64,000 nt of DNA, taken from positions 92,524 through 156,523 of the forward strand of contig PDQG01000005.1 of assembly GCA_002747745.1 (NCBI GenBank), given 5' to 3'. The stretch is from a bacterium DOLZORAL124_38_8. Lineage in GTDB: Bacteria; Patescibacteriota; Gracilibacteria; UBA4473. The notes beneath the pieces were generated by a model. It saw only the letters and a program-made list of their open reading frames with translations. It had not been told where the DNA came from and ran no database searches. Made by a program: the position numbers and the translations under genes. Positions 39,411 through 49,159 of this stretch are shown in pieces; positions within the stretch are counted from its first letter, which is position 1; the number at the start of each line of letters is the position of its first letter.

Positions 39411-39635
39411 ATGGCACATTTGGCAAATTCAATGGCGGAATATTTAGGAAATGAAAATGATTTATTTGATTTGCAAAACTTGTCTAATAAAGAGCGGTTA
39501 TTAGCTCATGAAAAGTTTTTAGAGTATGTTAAAAAAATACATAAAGGGTTTACATTAGCAGTGAGAGAATGTAATGAATCTAAAAAAACTCAAAATTCAT
39601 TCTTGGCGGCTTTAGATTTTTGTAGAAAGCCGTAA
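39411..39635 (+). CDS. Small hypothetical protein
   Basis: MAHLANSMAEYLGNENDLFDLQNLSNKERLLAHEKFLEYVKK...; preceded by TTGACT...TATATT promoter-like boxes. Confidence 0.55.
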   Translation: MAHLANSMAEYLGNENDLFDLQNLSNKERLLAHEKFLEYVKKIHKGFTLAVRECNESKKTQNSFLAALDFCRKP

Positions 39636-39735
39636 CGAACCAGGTGTAAAAGCTGTGCTTTCTTTGCCGTCAGGCAAAGTGTGCAATTTTTCCATTAGAA
39701 AAAAATTGCACAGCATTGCTTTTTACACCATGTTA
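39633..39735 (-). repeat. attC-like imperfect palindrome (candidate integron cassette recombination site)
   Basis: TAAC...GTTA ends, GGTGTAAAAGC/GCTTTTTACACC arm, internal GCTGTGC/GCACAGC and two hairpins. Confidence 0.4.
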
Positions 39736-39747
39736 TCGGTAGTTGTT

Positions 39748-40185
39748 TTATTTTAATTCTAAATTTGGATATGGATTCTCTTCGCTAGCTTTTCTCCATA
39801 TACTACTATCTGCTATTTTTAATCTTTCTTGTAAATTAAAATCACCCATTTTATTAAACATGCTTTCTAATATAATATCATCACCATTTTCTTTTTTGAC
39901 AAAGCCATTAGTTTCTCTAGCTAAAAAATATGCTACTCTATAAACATTTTCTTCATTACAAGATTCAATTTCAAAAAGCAATGGTTTGTCTTTTATTTTA
40001 ATAATCTCAAAAAATAAATTATTATTTTGTCGAGAACACATATATAACTCTGTCCAATCTTTACTTGTTACAGGGAAAGCATCTCCTTCACTGTCATAAT
40101 TATAGAAGTCATCTCCAAAAAAATAACTTCCAAAAACTCTAAAATCTGGGCGTTTTAAATTTACTGTAACAATAAGTTTAAACAT
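39748..40185 (-). CDS. Hypothetical protein (145 aa), possible single-gene cassette cargo
   Basis: Complete ORF flanked by GTTATCGGTA / TACCGATAAC inverted boxes. Confidence 0.6.
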   Translation of the reverse strand: MFKLIVTVNLKRPDFRVFGSYFFGDDFYNYDSEGDAFPVTSKDWTELYMCSRQNNNLFFEIIKIKDKPLLFEIESCNEENVYRVAYFLARETNGFVKKENGDDIILESMFNKMGDFNLQERLKIADSSIWRKASEENPYPNLELK

Positions 40186-40286
40186 ATTTTATTCCTCAAT
40201 TACCGATAACACGAGTATATACGCAATAGGTATATTGTAAATTGCGTTTTACACTTTGATTTGGAATATAAAACGCAATTGCCTTT

Positions 40287-40916
40287 CTACTCTTTCCACC
40301 AATCAGATGGATTTTGATGGAATCGTACCAATTCATCTTTTTCTGTGTCCGAAATTTTTCCTGTTTCTACCAAGGCTTCGATAATTTCGTCAAAATTAGT
40401 AAGCGGAACCATGTTTAGTCCGCTTTTTTTGGAGTTAGCGTTTACGAGTTTCTGGTTCCAGGTAAAAATTCCTAAAACGTGTGATACTTTGGCCTCAAGT
40501 TCGTTTCGTAAGGCTTCGGCGGATTTAATAGACGAGTTCCCAGTCGAAAAAGCGTCTTCGATTACCACAATGTTTTGGTGGTTTTGTCCTCGTCCTTCTA
40601 CCATTTTTCCGGCTCCGTGCCCTTTGGGTTTACTCCGTACATACAACATAGGCACGTTTAATCGTTCGGCTACAAAGGCCGCCCACGGAATACCCGCTGT
40701 TGCGGTTCCAGCCACAAAATCAATGGGAAGATTGTGTTGTTTTATTTCGTTTAAAAATCCTTCTACAATAGTGTTTCGGGCTTCTGGCAATGAGATAAGT
40801 TCGCGGCAATCGCAATAAATAGGCGATTTTATCCCACTTGTCCAGACGAATGGGTTTTTAAAATTAGTTTGGACAATTCCAGCCGATACGAGTGTTTGTG
40901 CAATGTTTTTCATCAA
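40287..40916 (-). CDS. pyrE: Orotate phosphoribosyltransferase
   Basis: FVWTSGIKSPIYCDCRELISLPEAR, FVAGTATAGIPWAAFVAERL, VVIEDAFSTGNSSIKSAEAL. Confidence 0.93.
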   Translation of the reverse strand: MMKNIAQTLVSAGIVQTNFKNPFVWTSGIKSPIYCDCRELISLPEARNTIVEGFLNEIKQHNLPIDFVAGTATAGIPWAAFVAERLNVPMLYVRSKPKGHGAGKMVEGRGQNHQNIVVIEDAFSTGNSSIKSAEALRNELEAKVSHVLGIFTWNQKLVNANSKKSGLNMVPLTNFDEIIEALVETGKISDTEKDELVRFHQNPSDWWKE

Positions 40917-40952
40917 AATTACTATACTAAAATTTGGGTTTAAAACGAGTTT

Positions 40953-43289
40953 TTATAGGTTTTTTCGTAAAGAGTCGAGTTGTTTGCGGTTGACGATTTT
41001 GAGTAAGGTTTCGTCGTCGGCGTTTTGAATGGCTGAGACGCTTCCGATGGTTTGCAAGAGTTTCTTCTTGGTTACACCACCAATGCCTGGTACTTCGTCG
41101 AGGGCTGATTTGACCATTTTTTTGGCGCGGAGGTTGCGGTTAAACGAGATGGCAAATCGGTGGGCTTCGTCTCGGATTCGTTGTAGCAATAACGAGGCCG
41201 CGGAGGTGTTGGGAATATTAATTTGCTCGAATTGTAGTTCGCCGTTGATAAATTTTCCTCTAAATACCTCTTCCTCTTGTTTGGCCAGCGCAATGATTTG
41301 AGTACTGATATCAAGTGGTAAATTTTGGTATTCTTTGAGCGTTTCTAGTACGGCTGAAAGTTGCCCTTTCCCGCCATCAATTACAATTAAATCAGGGTTT
41401 TTAGAGATTTCTTTGGGTGGGAGTTTTATTTTCCATTCGTAACTTTTCCAAATGGTGTTGGTTTCAGGATACGTTTCTGACATTTCTTTAATATATTTTT
41501 GTATTTTTTTGAGTGGTTTCTGGTTTACTTTGAATCCTAATTTTGTGTAGAAAATCTCTGCTGAAACGTCTGGTACTACGAATAGTTTTTTGATTCCGTC
41601 TTCTAAGACTTTTTGGGAAATTTTTTGTATAAGTTGTGTGCCAAGACCCTTCCCTCTTTGATTTTTTTTTACGACGATTCCTTCTATTTCCGCCATTTGC
41701 GGGGGAAATATTTTTAATTTTATTCTTCCCATAATTTCGCCTTTTTTATTATATGCGGCGAGGAATTTATATTTTTCTTCATCAAAATTTTCTTCTTCGA
41801 AATTTGTCATTGATGGCCAGCCGAGTTCTTGGCTGAAAATTTTGTCTCCAAATTCAAGTAAGGCTTGTTTTTCAGCTTTGGTGGTAGGTGTTTTGAAGGT
41901 TGTCGTATCCTTCTGTTCACTGGTAGGCTTGTTCTTAAAGGCACTAAATCTCCGTCCTAACACTTCTCGCATAGACTGAAAATCATCAATTTCGCCGGGT
42001 TTGAGCGTTTGAATTTTGTAGCGTCGATACTCGTTTTTGGCGGGTTTTCCGTTTAAAAACACTATTTGGCTGGCGACGGTTTGTTGTCCTGCAAAATGAG
42101 AAATGTCGTAGCATTCCATCCGATTGATGGCTTTTAAATTTAGCTTTTCGGCTAACTGTGGCAAGGCTTTGGTAAAATTCTCGTTTTGAGTTAGTTTGGT
42201 AATGGCTGATTTTTTGGCAAAATTTTCCGCGTTCTTCTGCGCGAGTTCGACTACTTTTAGTTTGTCTCCTTGATAGGGGACTTCTTGCTTAATATTGATG
42301 GAATTGTTTTTGGTGGCACTTAAAAATTCGTTTAATTCGGTGTCTGAGTTGGGAACAAATGGCAACAATATTTCCTTGGGAAAACTATCTACATAGGTAT
42401 AAAATTGTTGTAGAAATTGCCCCAGTACCACTGAGTCTTCTTCAAACTCGGGAGCGGATATTTTAATTTCGGATTGGTCCACAAATTTTCCGTTCCGAAA
42501 CATCATGCGCACAAAGTAAGCGGTGTTGTGTTGGCGCACCAGTCCAATAACATCTCGTGAGACGGTTTGCTCAAACTCGATAATTTGTTTTTGGGTTGAA
42601 CCTTGGATGCTGGTAATTAAATCACGCGTTTTAGCGGCGGCTTCAAAGTTGCGGTCTTGGGCAAACTGCATCATTTGTGTTTGCAGTTCTTTGATTACAT
42701 CTTGATTGTCGCCCCGTAAAAACCGAATCATCCGTTTGATATTGGTTTTGTATTCGTCATCGGATAAGGTTTTTTGTAGCATTTTGGCTACATAGTTATC
42801 TTTTTTGGCGTCCACCATTTTGGCTCCAAAAAATTTTTGGCAAAAGGCAATGGTGTTCCGAAAACTTTTGGCACTCGTCCGTGGTCCAATGTATGTCGAG
42901 CCATCGTTTATGAGCCGTCGAGTGATTTCCATTTTCGGTAAATCTTCTTTGGTGATACGCAAATATAAAAAATTTTTATCGTCTCGTAGTAAAATATTAT
43001 ATTTTGGTTGATGTTTTTTAATGAGTGTGTTTTCTAAGATTAAAGCTTCGGTTTCGCTGCCCACAATACGGGTTTCGACGCTTTGAATATGTTTTACGAG
43101 TGACGCAGTTTTGGGTGATTTATTGTTTTTTAAAAAATACGATTTTACTCGTTTTCGTAGGTTTTTGGCTTTGCCGATATAAATAATTTTATCGTTTTTG
43201 TCTTTAAATAAATAACACCCCGGATTCGTTGGAATCAGGGTGGAATCTAAAACGAATGGGCTTGGTTTAGTCATAGCACAAATAAGCAA
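40953..43289 (-). CDS. uvrC: UvrABC system protein C with inserted GNAT-like acetyltransferase domain
   Basis: GIY-YIG (NPGCYLFKDKNDKIIYIGKAKNLRKRV), ECYDISHFAGQQTVAS, LIVIDGGKGQLSAV, C-terminal HhH; insert carries IVVKKNQRGKGLGTQLI. Confidence 0.95.
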   Translation of the reverse strand: MLICAMTKPSPFVLDSTLIPTNPGCYLFKDKNDKIIYIGKAKNLRKRVKSYFLKNNKSPKTASLVKHIQSVETRIVGSETEALILENTLIKKHQPKYNILLRDDKNFLYLRITKEDLPKMEITRRLINDGSTYIGPRTSAKSFRNTIAFCQKFFGAKMVDAKKDNYVAKMLQKTLSDDEYKTNIKRMIRFLRGDNQDVIKELQTQMMQFAQDRNFEAAAKTRDLITSIQGSTQKQIIEFEQTVSRDVIGLVRQHNTAYFVRMMFRNGKFVDQSEIKISAPEFEEDSVVLGQFLQQFYTYVDSFPKEILLPFVPNSDTELNEFLSATKNNSINIKQEVPYQGDKLKVVELAQKNAENFAKKSAITKLTQNENFTKALPQLAEKLNLKAINRMECYDISHFAGQQTVASQIVFLNGKPAKNEYRRYKIQTLKPGEIDDFQSMREVLGRRFSAFKNKPTSEQKDTTTFKTPTTKAEKQALLEFGDKIFSQELGWPSMTNFEEENFDEEKYKFLAAYNKKGEIMGRIKLKIFPPQMAEIEGIVVKKNQRGKGLGTQLIQKISQKVLEDGIKKLFVVPDVSAEIFYTKLGFKVNQKPLKKIQKYIKEMSETYPETNTIWKSYEWKIKLPPKEISKNPDLIVIDGGKGQLSAVLETLKEYQNLPLDISTQIIALAKQEEEVFRGKFINGELQFEQINIPNTSAASLLLQRIRDEAHRFAISFNRNLRAKKMVKSALDEVPGIGGVTKKKLLQTIGSVSAIQNADDETLLKIVNRKQLDSLRKNL

Positions 43290-43295
43290 TAAGGC

Positions 43296-43727
43296 TTATC
43301 CAGTATAATCTTTTGTCCCGTAAAACACAATTTCGGTTCGAGCCAAATTAAAGTTTTTTTCTTTTTTTAATTGTTTGGCAATGGCATCGTGGTAGTTCAA
43401 AAAAATGCTTTCGGCTTGTCCACTTTTTTCGCAAATTAAAAAGTGTTCTACTTCTTTGGTGTTGGTTGGGTTAGCCGTAGGCATATATTTTCGGTCTACT
43501 TTTTTGGCCATTCCGGTTTCGAGTAATCGATCCATAATTCGGTATCCGGTGGCTAAATCGATTGATTTTCCGTTAGAATCAACGGTGGCTACCATTTCGG
43601 CAATTGAGAGTGGTTTCCGAGTTTCGGCTAGTACTCGAGCCATATTCCGCACGCCAGCGGTAATGCGCCAGTTTTTTTCTTTAAAACGTTGGGCGACGAA
43701 CTGTTCAAATTCTGCTACTGATAACAT
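43296..43727 (-). CDS. Fur-like winged-helix protein with degenerate metal sites
   Basis: RITAGVRNMARVLAETRKPLSIAEMV...YRIMDRLLETGMAKKV...HFLICEKSG; likely start MLSVAEFEQF. Confidence 0.65.
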   Translation of the reverse strand: MLSVAEFEQFVAQRFKEKNWRITAGVRNMARVLAETRKPLSIAEMVATVDSNGKSIDLATGYRIMDRLLETGMAKKVDRKYMPTANPTNTKEVEHFLICEKSGQAESIFLNYHDAIAKQLKKEKNFNLARTEIVFYGTKDYTG

Positions 43728-43800
43728 CGTGGCGTATAATAGAAAAAAAAACAGTAAATGCAAATGTTTTGCGTTTACTGTTTAAAATTTTTTTAAATGG

Positions 43801-43873
43801 TGGGAAAGGAGAGAATTGAACTCTCGACAAAGGCGTTATGAGCGCCCTGCTCTAACCACTGAGCTACTCTCCC
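43801..43873 (-). tRNA. tRNA with CAT anticodon (elongator Met or Ile2; Ile2-like loop CTCATAA), CCA encoded
   Basis: Reverse complement gggagagtagctcagtggttagagcagggcgctcataacgcctttgtcgagagttcaattctctcctttccca. Confidence 0.92.
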
Positions 43874-43948
43874 AATTGAAAGTGCACACAAACTATACTT
43901 AAAAATTATTTTTTGAAAATTTTTTGTGAAGAAATTTTCAATAAAGAA

Positions 43949-43975
43949 AAAACGCCGAAAGGCGTTTTTTCTTTT
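43949..43975 (-). terminator. Rho-independent terminator downstream of secY
   Basis: aaaaaacgccgaaaggcgttttttc. Confidence 0.85.
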
Positions 43976-43992
43976 GATTTCTTTATCTGTTT

Positions 43993-45282
43993 CTACAACT
44001 TGTCGTAGTCTTGCATGACTAATTGAGCATTGATTTTTCGAATAATATCGAGCACTACCGACACGATAATGATCATGCTGGCTCCTGAGATGAAGAGGCT
44101 GATGTTTCCGCTTGAAGAAATAGCTCGTTCAAACATTACCGGAATAATGGCTACGGCTGTTAAAAATAACGCTCCCCAGAAGGCTAATCGATTTACTGTT
44201 TGTTCTAAGAACGTAATACTTTCTCGTCCGGGTCGGTATCCTGGAATGTATCCGCCTCGTGATTGGATGTTTTCGGCTACTTTTTTCGGTTCAAAGGTGA
44301 TTGAAACATAGAAGAACGTAAATCCGAAGATGAGCAAGGCGTAACCAAGATTATACCAAATGCTTGGGTTTCCTGGGTTTAGGTGCATATTAAAGAATTG
44401 TCCAATGTGTTGCAGGGTTTCGTTGTTCGCTTTTAGTAAGAATCGAGACAAGATTGAAGGCATCGAAATTACTGATACCGCAAAGATGATTGGAATCATT
44501 CCCGCTTGGTTGATTTTTAATGGCAAGAACGATTGCATTGATTTGTTTGATCGTTTTGACGTGTAGACTACTGGAACTCGTCGGTCGGCTTCAGATACGT
44601 AGACAATGAATCCAGTCATAACAATCATGGCTAAGATGATAGCCGCAACGATAACCCAGTCAGCGGCTTGTAAGGCTCCGGCTAGTTGAGTTGGTACGGT
44701 AGCCACGATTCCGGCAAAAATCAGAATAGAAACTCCATTTCCAAGTCCTTTTTCGGTAATAAGTTCTCCCAACCACATCAAGAAGATAGAACCAGTGGTT
44801 ACGGTTAACATAGTTGGAAGCATTACTCCCCAGTCAGAAAGATTGATGATGCTCAGTCCAAAACTATTGAGCAATGCAATCATTCCGTAACTTTGTACGA
44901 AGGCTAATGGAATTGTTAGTAACCGAGTATATTGGTTGATTTTCTTTTGTCCTTGTTCTCCTTCTTTTTTGAGGTCTTCTAATGAAGGCACCATTACTCC
45001 TAATAGTTGCATAATGATTGAGGCATTGATGTATGGAGTAAGTCCCATTAACACTACAGAGAATTTGGTCATGGCTCCTCCGGTCAAGAGAGCAAAGACG
45101 CTCAAGGCAACATTGCCTTTTTGTGTTTCTAAAAGAGTTTTTAAATTTGCCAAATCAACAAACGGAATTGTTGTTTGGGCGGCTAATCGGAAAATTAATA
45201 GAATTGCGATGGTGAAAATAATTTTTTTTCGCAGTCCTTTGGTTTTCCAAATTTGTTGCATTTTTTTTACAAAGTTGCTCAT
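43993..45282 (-). CDS. secY: Preprotein translocase subunit SecY
   Basis: MGLTPYINASIIMQLL, YVSEADRRVPVVYTSKRSN, IPGYRPGRESITFLEQTVNRLAFWGALFLTAVAIIP. Confidence 0.97.
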   Translation of the reverse strand: MSNFVKKMQQIWKTKGLRKKIIFTIAILLIFRLAAQTTIPFVDLANLKTLLETQKGNVALSVFALLTGGAMTKFSVVLMGLTPYINASIIMQLLGVMVPSLEDLKKEGEQGQKKINQYTRLLTIPLAFVQSYGMIALLNSFGLSIINLSDWGVMLPTMLTVTTGSIFLMWLGELITEKGLGNGVSILIFAGIVATVPTQLAGALQAADWVIVAAIILAMIVMTGFIVYVSEADRRVPVVYTSKRSNKSMQSFLPLKINQAGMIPIIFAVSVISMPSILSRFLLKANNETLQHIGQFFNMHLNPGNPSIWYNLGYALLIFGFTFFYVSITFEPKKVAENIQSRGGYIPGYRPGRESITFLEQTVNRLAFWGALFLTAVAIIPVMFERAISSSGNISLFISGASMIIIVSVVLDIIRKINAQLVMQDYDKL

Positions 45283-45429
45283 TTTTATGAAGAAATTTCT
45301 AAATATATATTCTTTGAGAATTTACGAGAATTTTTGTATTTCGCAAGTTTTTTTGTAAAACTCTTATTTTTTTTGTTTTTTTGCTGAATTTGTCTTATAA
45401 TTTTTTCAGATTTTGTTTATAAAAATAGT

Positions 45430-46167
45430 ATGAATTTGCAAAAGTCGCCTTCTTTTTCAAAAACTATTGGAAGTTTTTTTACCGGTTTTGGGGCTGGAAT
45501 CGTAGGATCAATTGTTTTTGGAATCGTAATATTGTTGAGTTGGTCTGTGGTGGGAAATTCTTTGATTGGAGCTCCAGCTGCCACGGCTACAGAAATTGGC
45601 GTAAATACCACCATCGAAAAACCGCATGATTTATTCTTGTTTTTCATTATTTTGGCCCTATTTTTAGCCATTTTGTCTACGAGCATGGCGTACACAGCTT
45701 TGTCGAGTATTACGGAAGATACTTATAACAAACAGGCTACCGCATTGACGCAGTCTTTTTATGCAAATTTGTTGTTCTTGGTTATAACTATTCCCGTGTA
45801 TATTGGGTTTAGTGGTTTAAAAGTGCAGGGGTTGATGTTGGCCGCTATTATACATATTACGTTGAGTGCTGTTTTTACGTTTTTTGTGCAGGAATTTTAT
45901 GCCGAAAAGAAATATCTGATTGTGCGTTTGTATGGCGTGTTAATTAGTTTGTTGGTGTTTGCGGTAGTGGTGTATGCCTTGATTGATAAAAATACGTCTG
46001 TATTGGCCTTTTTGGCGTTGCCTTTTATTTATGGGCTACTGAATTTATTCCGAGAAATGGTTGAATCTATTTACATCTGGTTTTACCAAACCTATGGGGT
46101 GGATATTTTAAATATCGAAACTCGGTATGGACAAGATTTTGAAGACGAAATAAAACAGCCCAAATAA
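45430..46167 (+). CDS. Multi-TM hypothetical membrane protein
   Basis: About 6 hydrophobic segments; ATG/TAA overlap with downstream methyltransferase. Confidence 0.75.
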   Translation: MNLQKSPSFSKTIGSFFTGFGAGIVGSIVFGIVILLSWSVVGNSLIGAPAATATEIGVNTTIEKPHDLFLFFIILALFLAILSTSMAYTALSSITEDTYNKQATALTQSFYANLLFLVITIPVYIGFSGLKVQGLMLAAIIHITLSAVFTFFVQEFYAEKKYLIVRLYGVLISLLVFAVVVYALIDKNTSVLAFLALPFIYGLLNLFREMVESIYIWFYQTYGVDILNIETRYGQDFEDEIKQPK

Positions 46168-47624
46168 TGGCAAACGTGAATTTTCCGACCCGATTTATCG
46201 AACGGATTAAACAAGTTCTGGTTGAGAAAAAGAATCAATCAGAATTTTTTGATAGATGTACGGCTCCGTTGCCCAAAACCGTGCGGGTGGTTCATCCCAA
46301 AAAGAATCTCGATACATTGCCGAAAGATTGGACGCTCACGCCGGTGGCGGATATTCCATCGGTGTATTTTATCGAACGACCAAATCAAAAAGAATTGGCG
46401 TTAGGAAAAACATTTGAGCACCGAACGGGGAAGATTTATAGTGCTACTTTGAGTTCATTGTTTTCTGCATTTGTGTTGGATGCCCAACCAGAAGAAAAAG
46501 TGCTAGATTTGTGTGCCGCTCCAGGAAGTAAGTCGACTTTTTTAGCGGAAAAAATTGGAAAAGAAGGAATTCTCGTCGCCAATGAATTGTCGGCGAGTCG
46601 TATTAAAAAATTAGCCGCTAATATGGATCGATTAGCGATAGCGAATACGGTGTTGACGCAGAACAATGGCGCGACGATGCATTTCTTTTTAGATCAAGAA
46701 TTTGACCGAATTTTGGTGGATGCACCGTGTAGTTCGGAAGGATTTGGGCGGAAAAGTTCAGCGTTTTTTGAAAAACAATGGTTTGAACACAAAATTCACG
46801 ACTGTGCTAAATTACAACGGCAATTAATTGTGTCGGCGTTTCGGATGTTGGCTCCAGGAGGAACCATGGTCTATTCGACTTGTACCACCGCTCCAGAAGA
46901 GAATGAATTAGTGGTGCAACATTTGTTAGAAGAGTTCGGTGACGCGGTTGAACTGCAGTCGATTCCGATTACGGAAATTCCGCATACGAACGGAATTACA
47001 GAGTTTAATGGAACAAAAATTTTAGCGGAAGTACAACAGAAATCAGTGCGTTTGTGGCCGCATTTATATTCAGATAAATGGGATAGTGAGTGTTTTTTTA
47101 TTGTAAAAATTAAAAAAACAGAGGCGACGCAACGGCCACCAGCGGTTAAAGAGTTTTCAGATTCGTTATTGAAAAAAATGCCCAAAAACAAAATGGCTGA
47201 ATTAATTGTGCGATGGCATAAAAGTTTTGGGATACCACGTGATGAATTTAAACGACTGATTTTAGCCAACAAAAATGGCGAAGTGTTTTTGACGAATTCT
47301 GGGGCGTTATCGTTTGCTAAAAAGAATAAGTATCAACGAGTGGGGCTTAAGTTGCTTGATGCTCATGGCAATATTACGCCTGAATTTGTACAACGGTTTG
47401 GAGTTTTGATTACGAAAAATAGGGTTGAACTTACCAAGGAACAAGTTCAGAAATATTTAGATGGCTATGATTTGATGTTGGAACCGTCTCAATTGGATGA
47501 GTTGAATGTGGATAGTCAATTTCAAAATGCGGTAGTGGTAAAATATGATGGTTTTGCGCTTGGATGGGGGAAATTGCTGAAAGGGGGAAAATTGAAGAAC
47601 AAAATTGATAGAGGGTTGTTGTAA
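46167..47624 (+). CDS. NOL1/NOP2/Sun (RsmF/RsmB-like) rRNA m5C methyltransferase
   Basis: VLDLCAAPGSKSTFLAE, DRILVDAPCSSEGFGRK, MVYSTCTTAPEENE. Confidence 0.92.
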   Translation: MANVNFPTRFIERIKQVLVEKKNQSEFFDRCTAPLPKTVRVVHPKKNLDTLPKDWTLTPVADIPSVYFIERPNQKELALGKTFEHRTGKIYSATLSSLFSAFVLDAQPEEKVLDLCAAPGSKSTFLAEKIGKEGILVANELSASRIKKLAANMDRLAIANTVLTQNNGATMHFFLDQEFDRILVDAPCSSEGFGRKSSAFFEKQWFEHKIHDCAKLQRQLIVSAFRMLAPGGTMVYSTCTTAPEENELVVQHLLEEFGDAVELQSIPITEIPHTNGITEFNGTKILAEVQQKSVRLWPHLYSDKWDSECFFIVKIKKTEATQRPPAVKEFSDSLLKKMPKNKMAELIVRWHKSFGIPRDEFKRLILANKNGEVFLTNSGALSFAKKNKYQRVGLKLLDAHGNITPEFVQRFGVLITKNRVELTKEQVQKYLDGYDLMLEPSQLDELNVDSQFQNAVVVKYDGFALGWGKLLKGGKLKNKIDRGLL

Positions 47625-47730
47625 ACAAAAAGGAAACTTCCAAATCAAGTTTGGGGTTTAATACTTTTTTATGTTTGACACAGAATCTCCCTTATATTTT
47701 GCAAAAGTTTGGAGTCAGCTTATTAAAAAT

Positions 47731-48129
47731 TTATTTATCAATTTCTTCTAAGATTTTCTCATAAACCCCTTCAGGATTTGTTAACACATCTGTATTCCAA
47801 AATCGAACAACTTTAATTCCTAAATTGTTAAAAAACTGGGTTCTAATTTTGTCATACTCTTTTGTTTCATCACTATTATGTCCACTACCATCAACTTCAA
47901 TAATTATTTTTTGAGACGCACAGTAAAAATCTGCAATATAGTTCCCAATAATTTTCTGCCTCAAAAATCGTACCGAATTTAATTTTCCACTTCGCAACAA
48001 ATCCCACATTCTTTTTTCTGCATCAGTTGGATTATTTCTCATTTTACGTGCACGAGTCTTTAAATCTTTATTATAAGACAAAAAATATGGCACATATGTA
48101 TTATTTTTCATAACAAACAAATAATACAA
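47731..48129 (-). CDS. DUF559-type (Vsr-like) endonuclease domain protein
   Basis: RKMRNNPTDAEKRMWDLLRSGKLNSVRFLRQKIIGNYIADFYCASQKIIIEVDGSGH. Confidence 0.85.
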   Translation of the reverse strand: MYYLFVMKNNTYVPYFLSYNKDLKTRARKMRNNPTDAEKRMWDLLRSGKLNSVRFLRQKIIGNYIADFYCASQKIIIEVDGSGHNSDETKEYDKIRTQFFNNLGIKVVRFWNTDVLTNPEGVYEKILEEIDK

Positions 48130-48292
48130 AAAAATATAAAATATTTAAATCCCCCTGAATCCCCCTTTAAACAAAGGGGGAGAAATTTTATTTCCCCTCT
48201 TTTTATAAAGAGGGGCTAGGGGTGATTAAACATTAAAAACCCACTATTCAAGCCGTTTTTTAGTGGTTTTGTAAAAAAGTGTGAAAAAAGTT

Positions 48293-48321
48293 TTGACAAA
48301 GGAGTGAAGTTTGCATATAAT
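48293..48321 (+). promoter_or_regulatory. Consensus sigma70-type promoter TTGACA-N17-TATAAT
   Basis: TTGACA 48293-48298, TATAAT 48316-48321, 17-bp spacer. Confidence 0.9.
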
Positions 48322-48327
48322 GACATG

Positions 48328-49159
48328 AACAGTTCGAAAAAGAGGCTGCGATGACGCAAAGGCGAATAATTCCTTCCTTCTCTAGTAGAACTTGTTCCCC
48401 TCTTAGATCTTTCAAATCAACAGAAACATATAAGATTTCACCTACTAGTGAGAGAGTATTGAGTTTATTTGGTTCTTTTCCAAGTAGATTCAACCACTCT
48501 CCGCTGTGCGATGACGTGCCCCGTGAGTAACCCTTATGGACGCATGCCAATAAAACGCGTGAGATTGGCTGTTTTCGGGATTTTTTCTGGATAAGACGAC
48601 TGTTACGATTTTGTAATTAACGACTTAATCTTGAGATCTGTGATTCTTTGATACTGAGTTTATGCTCGGTATGAATCCATCCTCTTCCCATCTTTAAGCC
48701 GCTAATCTAACTCGCAAGAGCCGTTTTATTGAAAAATCTTGTAAACCCTATAAAAACCTTTTTATTCCCAATCAGTTTTCCTGATTTTAATATCAACCTT
48801 GTTTTTAACTCGCGCTCATAGATTGAGTTTTTAAAAGCCAACCAAAAATAAGTCGGACAACAACAAGCGAATAAAAAAATCCAAACAAAATGAATGAGGT
48901 AAGAGTTATTTCATTTTTGTCCGGATCCTTTCCAAGAATTATACGAATTATAAATCAAGAAAGTGGTTTTTGTTTATCAAGTAAACCAACAGTCCGTAGA
49001 TTAAATTCTTTTACTTAAAAAGTCAATTTATTTCTACATATGGATGCCGAACGAGGAAATGCGGTTAAAAAGATTTCCAGAGCATGGCTTTGAGCGTCGG
49101 TAGTCCCGACATTCATTTATAAAAACACCCTTCAGGATTAGCAGATGGGTGTTTTTTTT
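48328..49159 (+). ncRNA. Candidate large structured non-coding RNA, family unassigned
   Basis: Perfect promoter, no convincing plus-strand ORF, multiple helices with G-U wobbles, GNRA hairpin, terminator at 49121-49159. Confidence 0.6.
49121..49159 (+). terminator. Rho-independent terminator
   Basis: acaccc...gggtgt stem followed by T8. Confidence 0.75.

Noticed and set aside
48346-48370. c-di-GMP (GEMM) or lysine riboswitch from GACGCAAAG / AGAGGCTGCGA similarity
   Set aside because: Only a short string matches; the remaining conserved motifs are missing and no downstream ORF is controlled.
48260-48550. 96-aa minus-strand ORF (MACVHKGYSRGTSSHSGEW...)
   Set aside because: Lies inside the structured RNA candidate, antisense to its helices; no recognisable domain, weak start context. 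Kept as an alternative explanation only.
48328-49159. Assignment of the ncRNA as tmRNA or RNase P RNA
   Set aside because: No tRNA-like ends or ANDENYALAA-type tag, and no GAGGAAAGUCC/ACAGAANCCGG RNase P core could be located; a short AACAGUCCGU match near 48990 and GAGGAAAU at 49053 are isolated.
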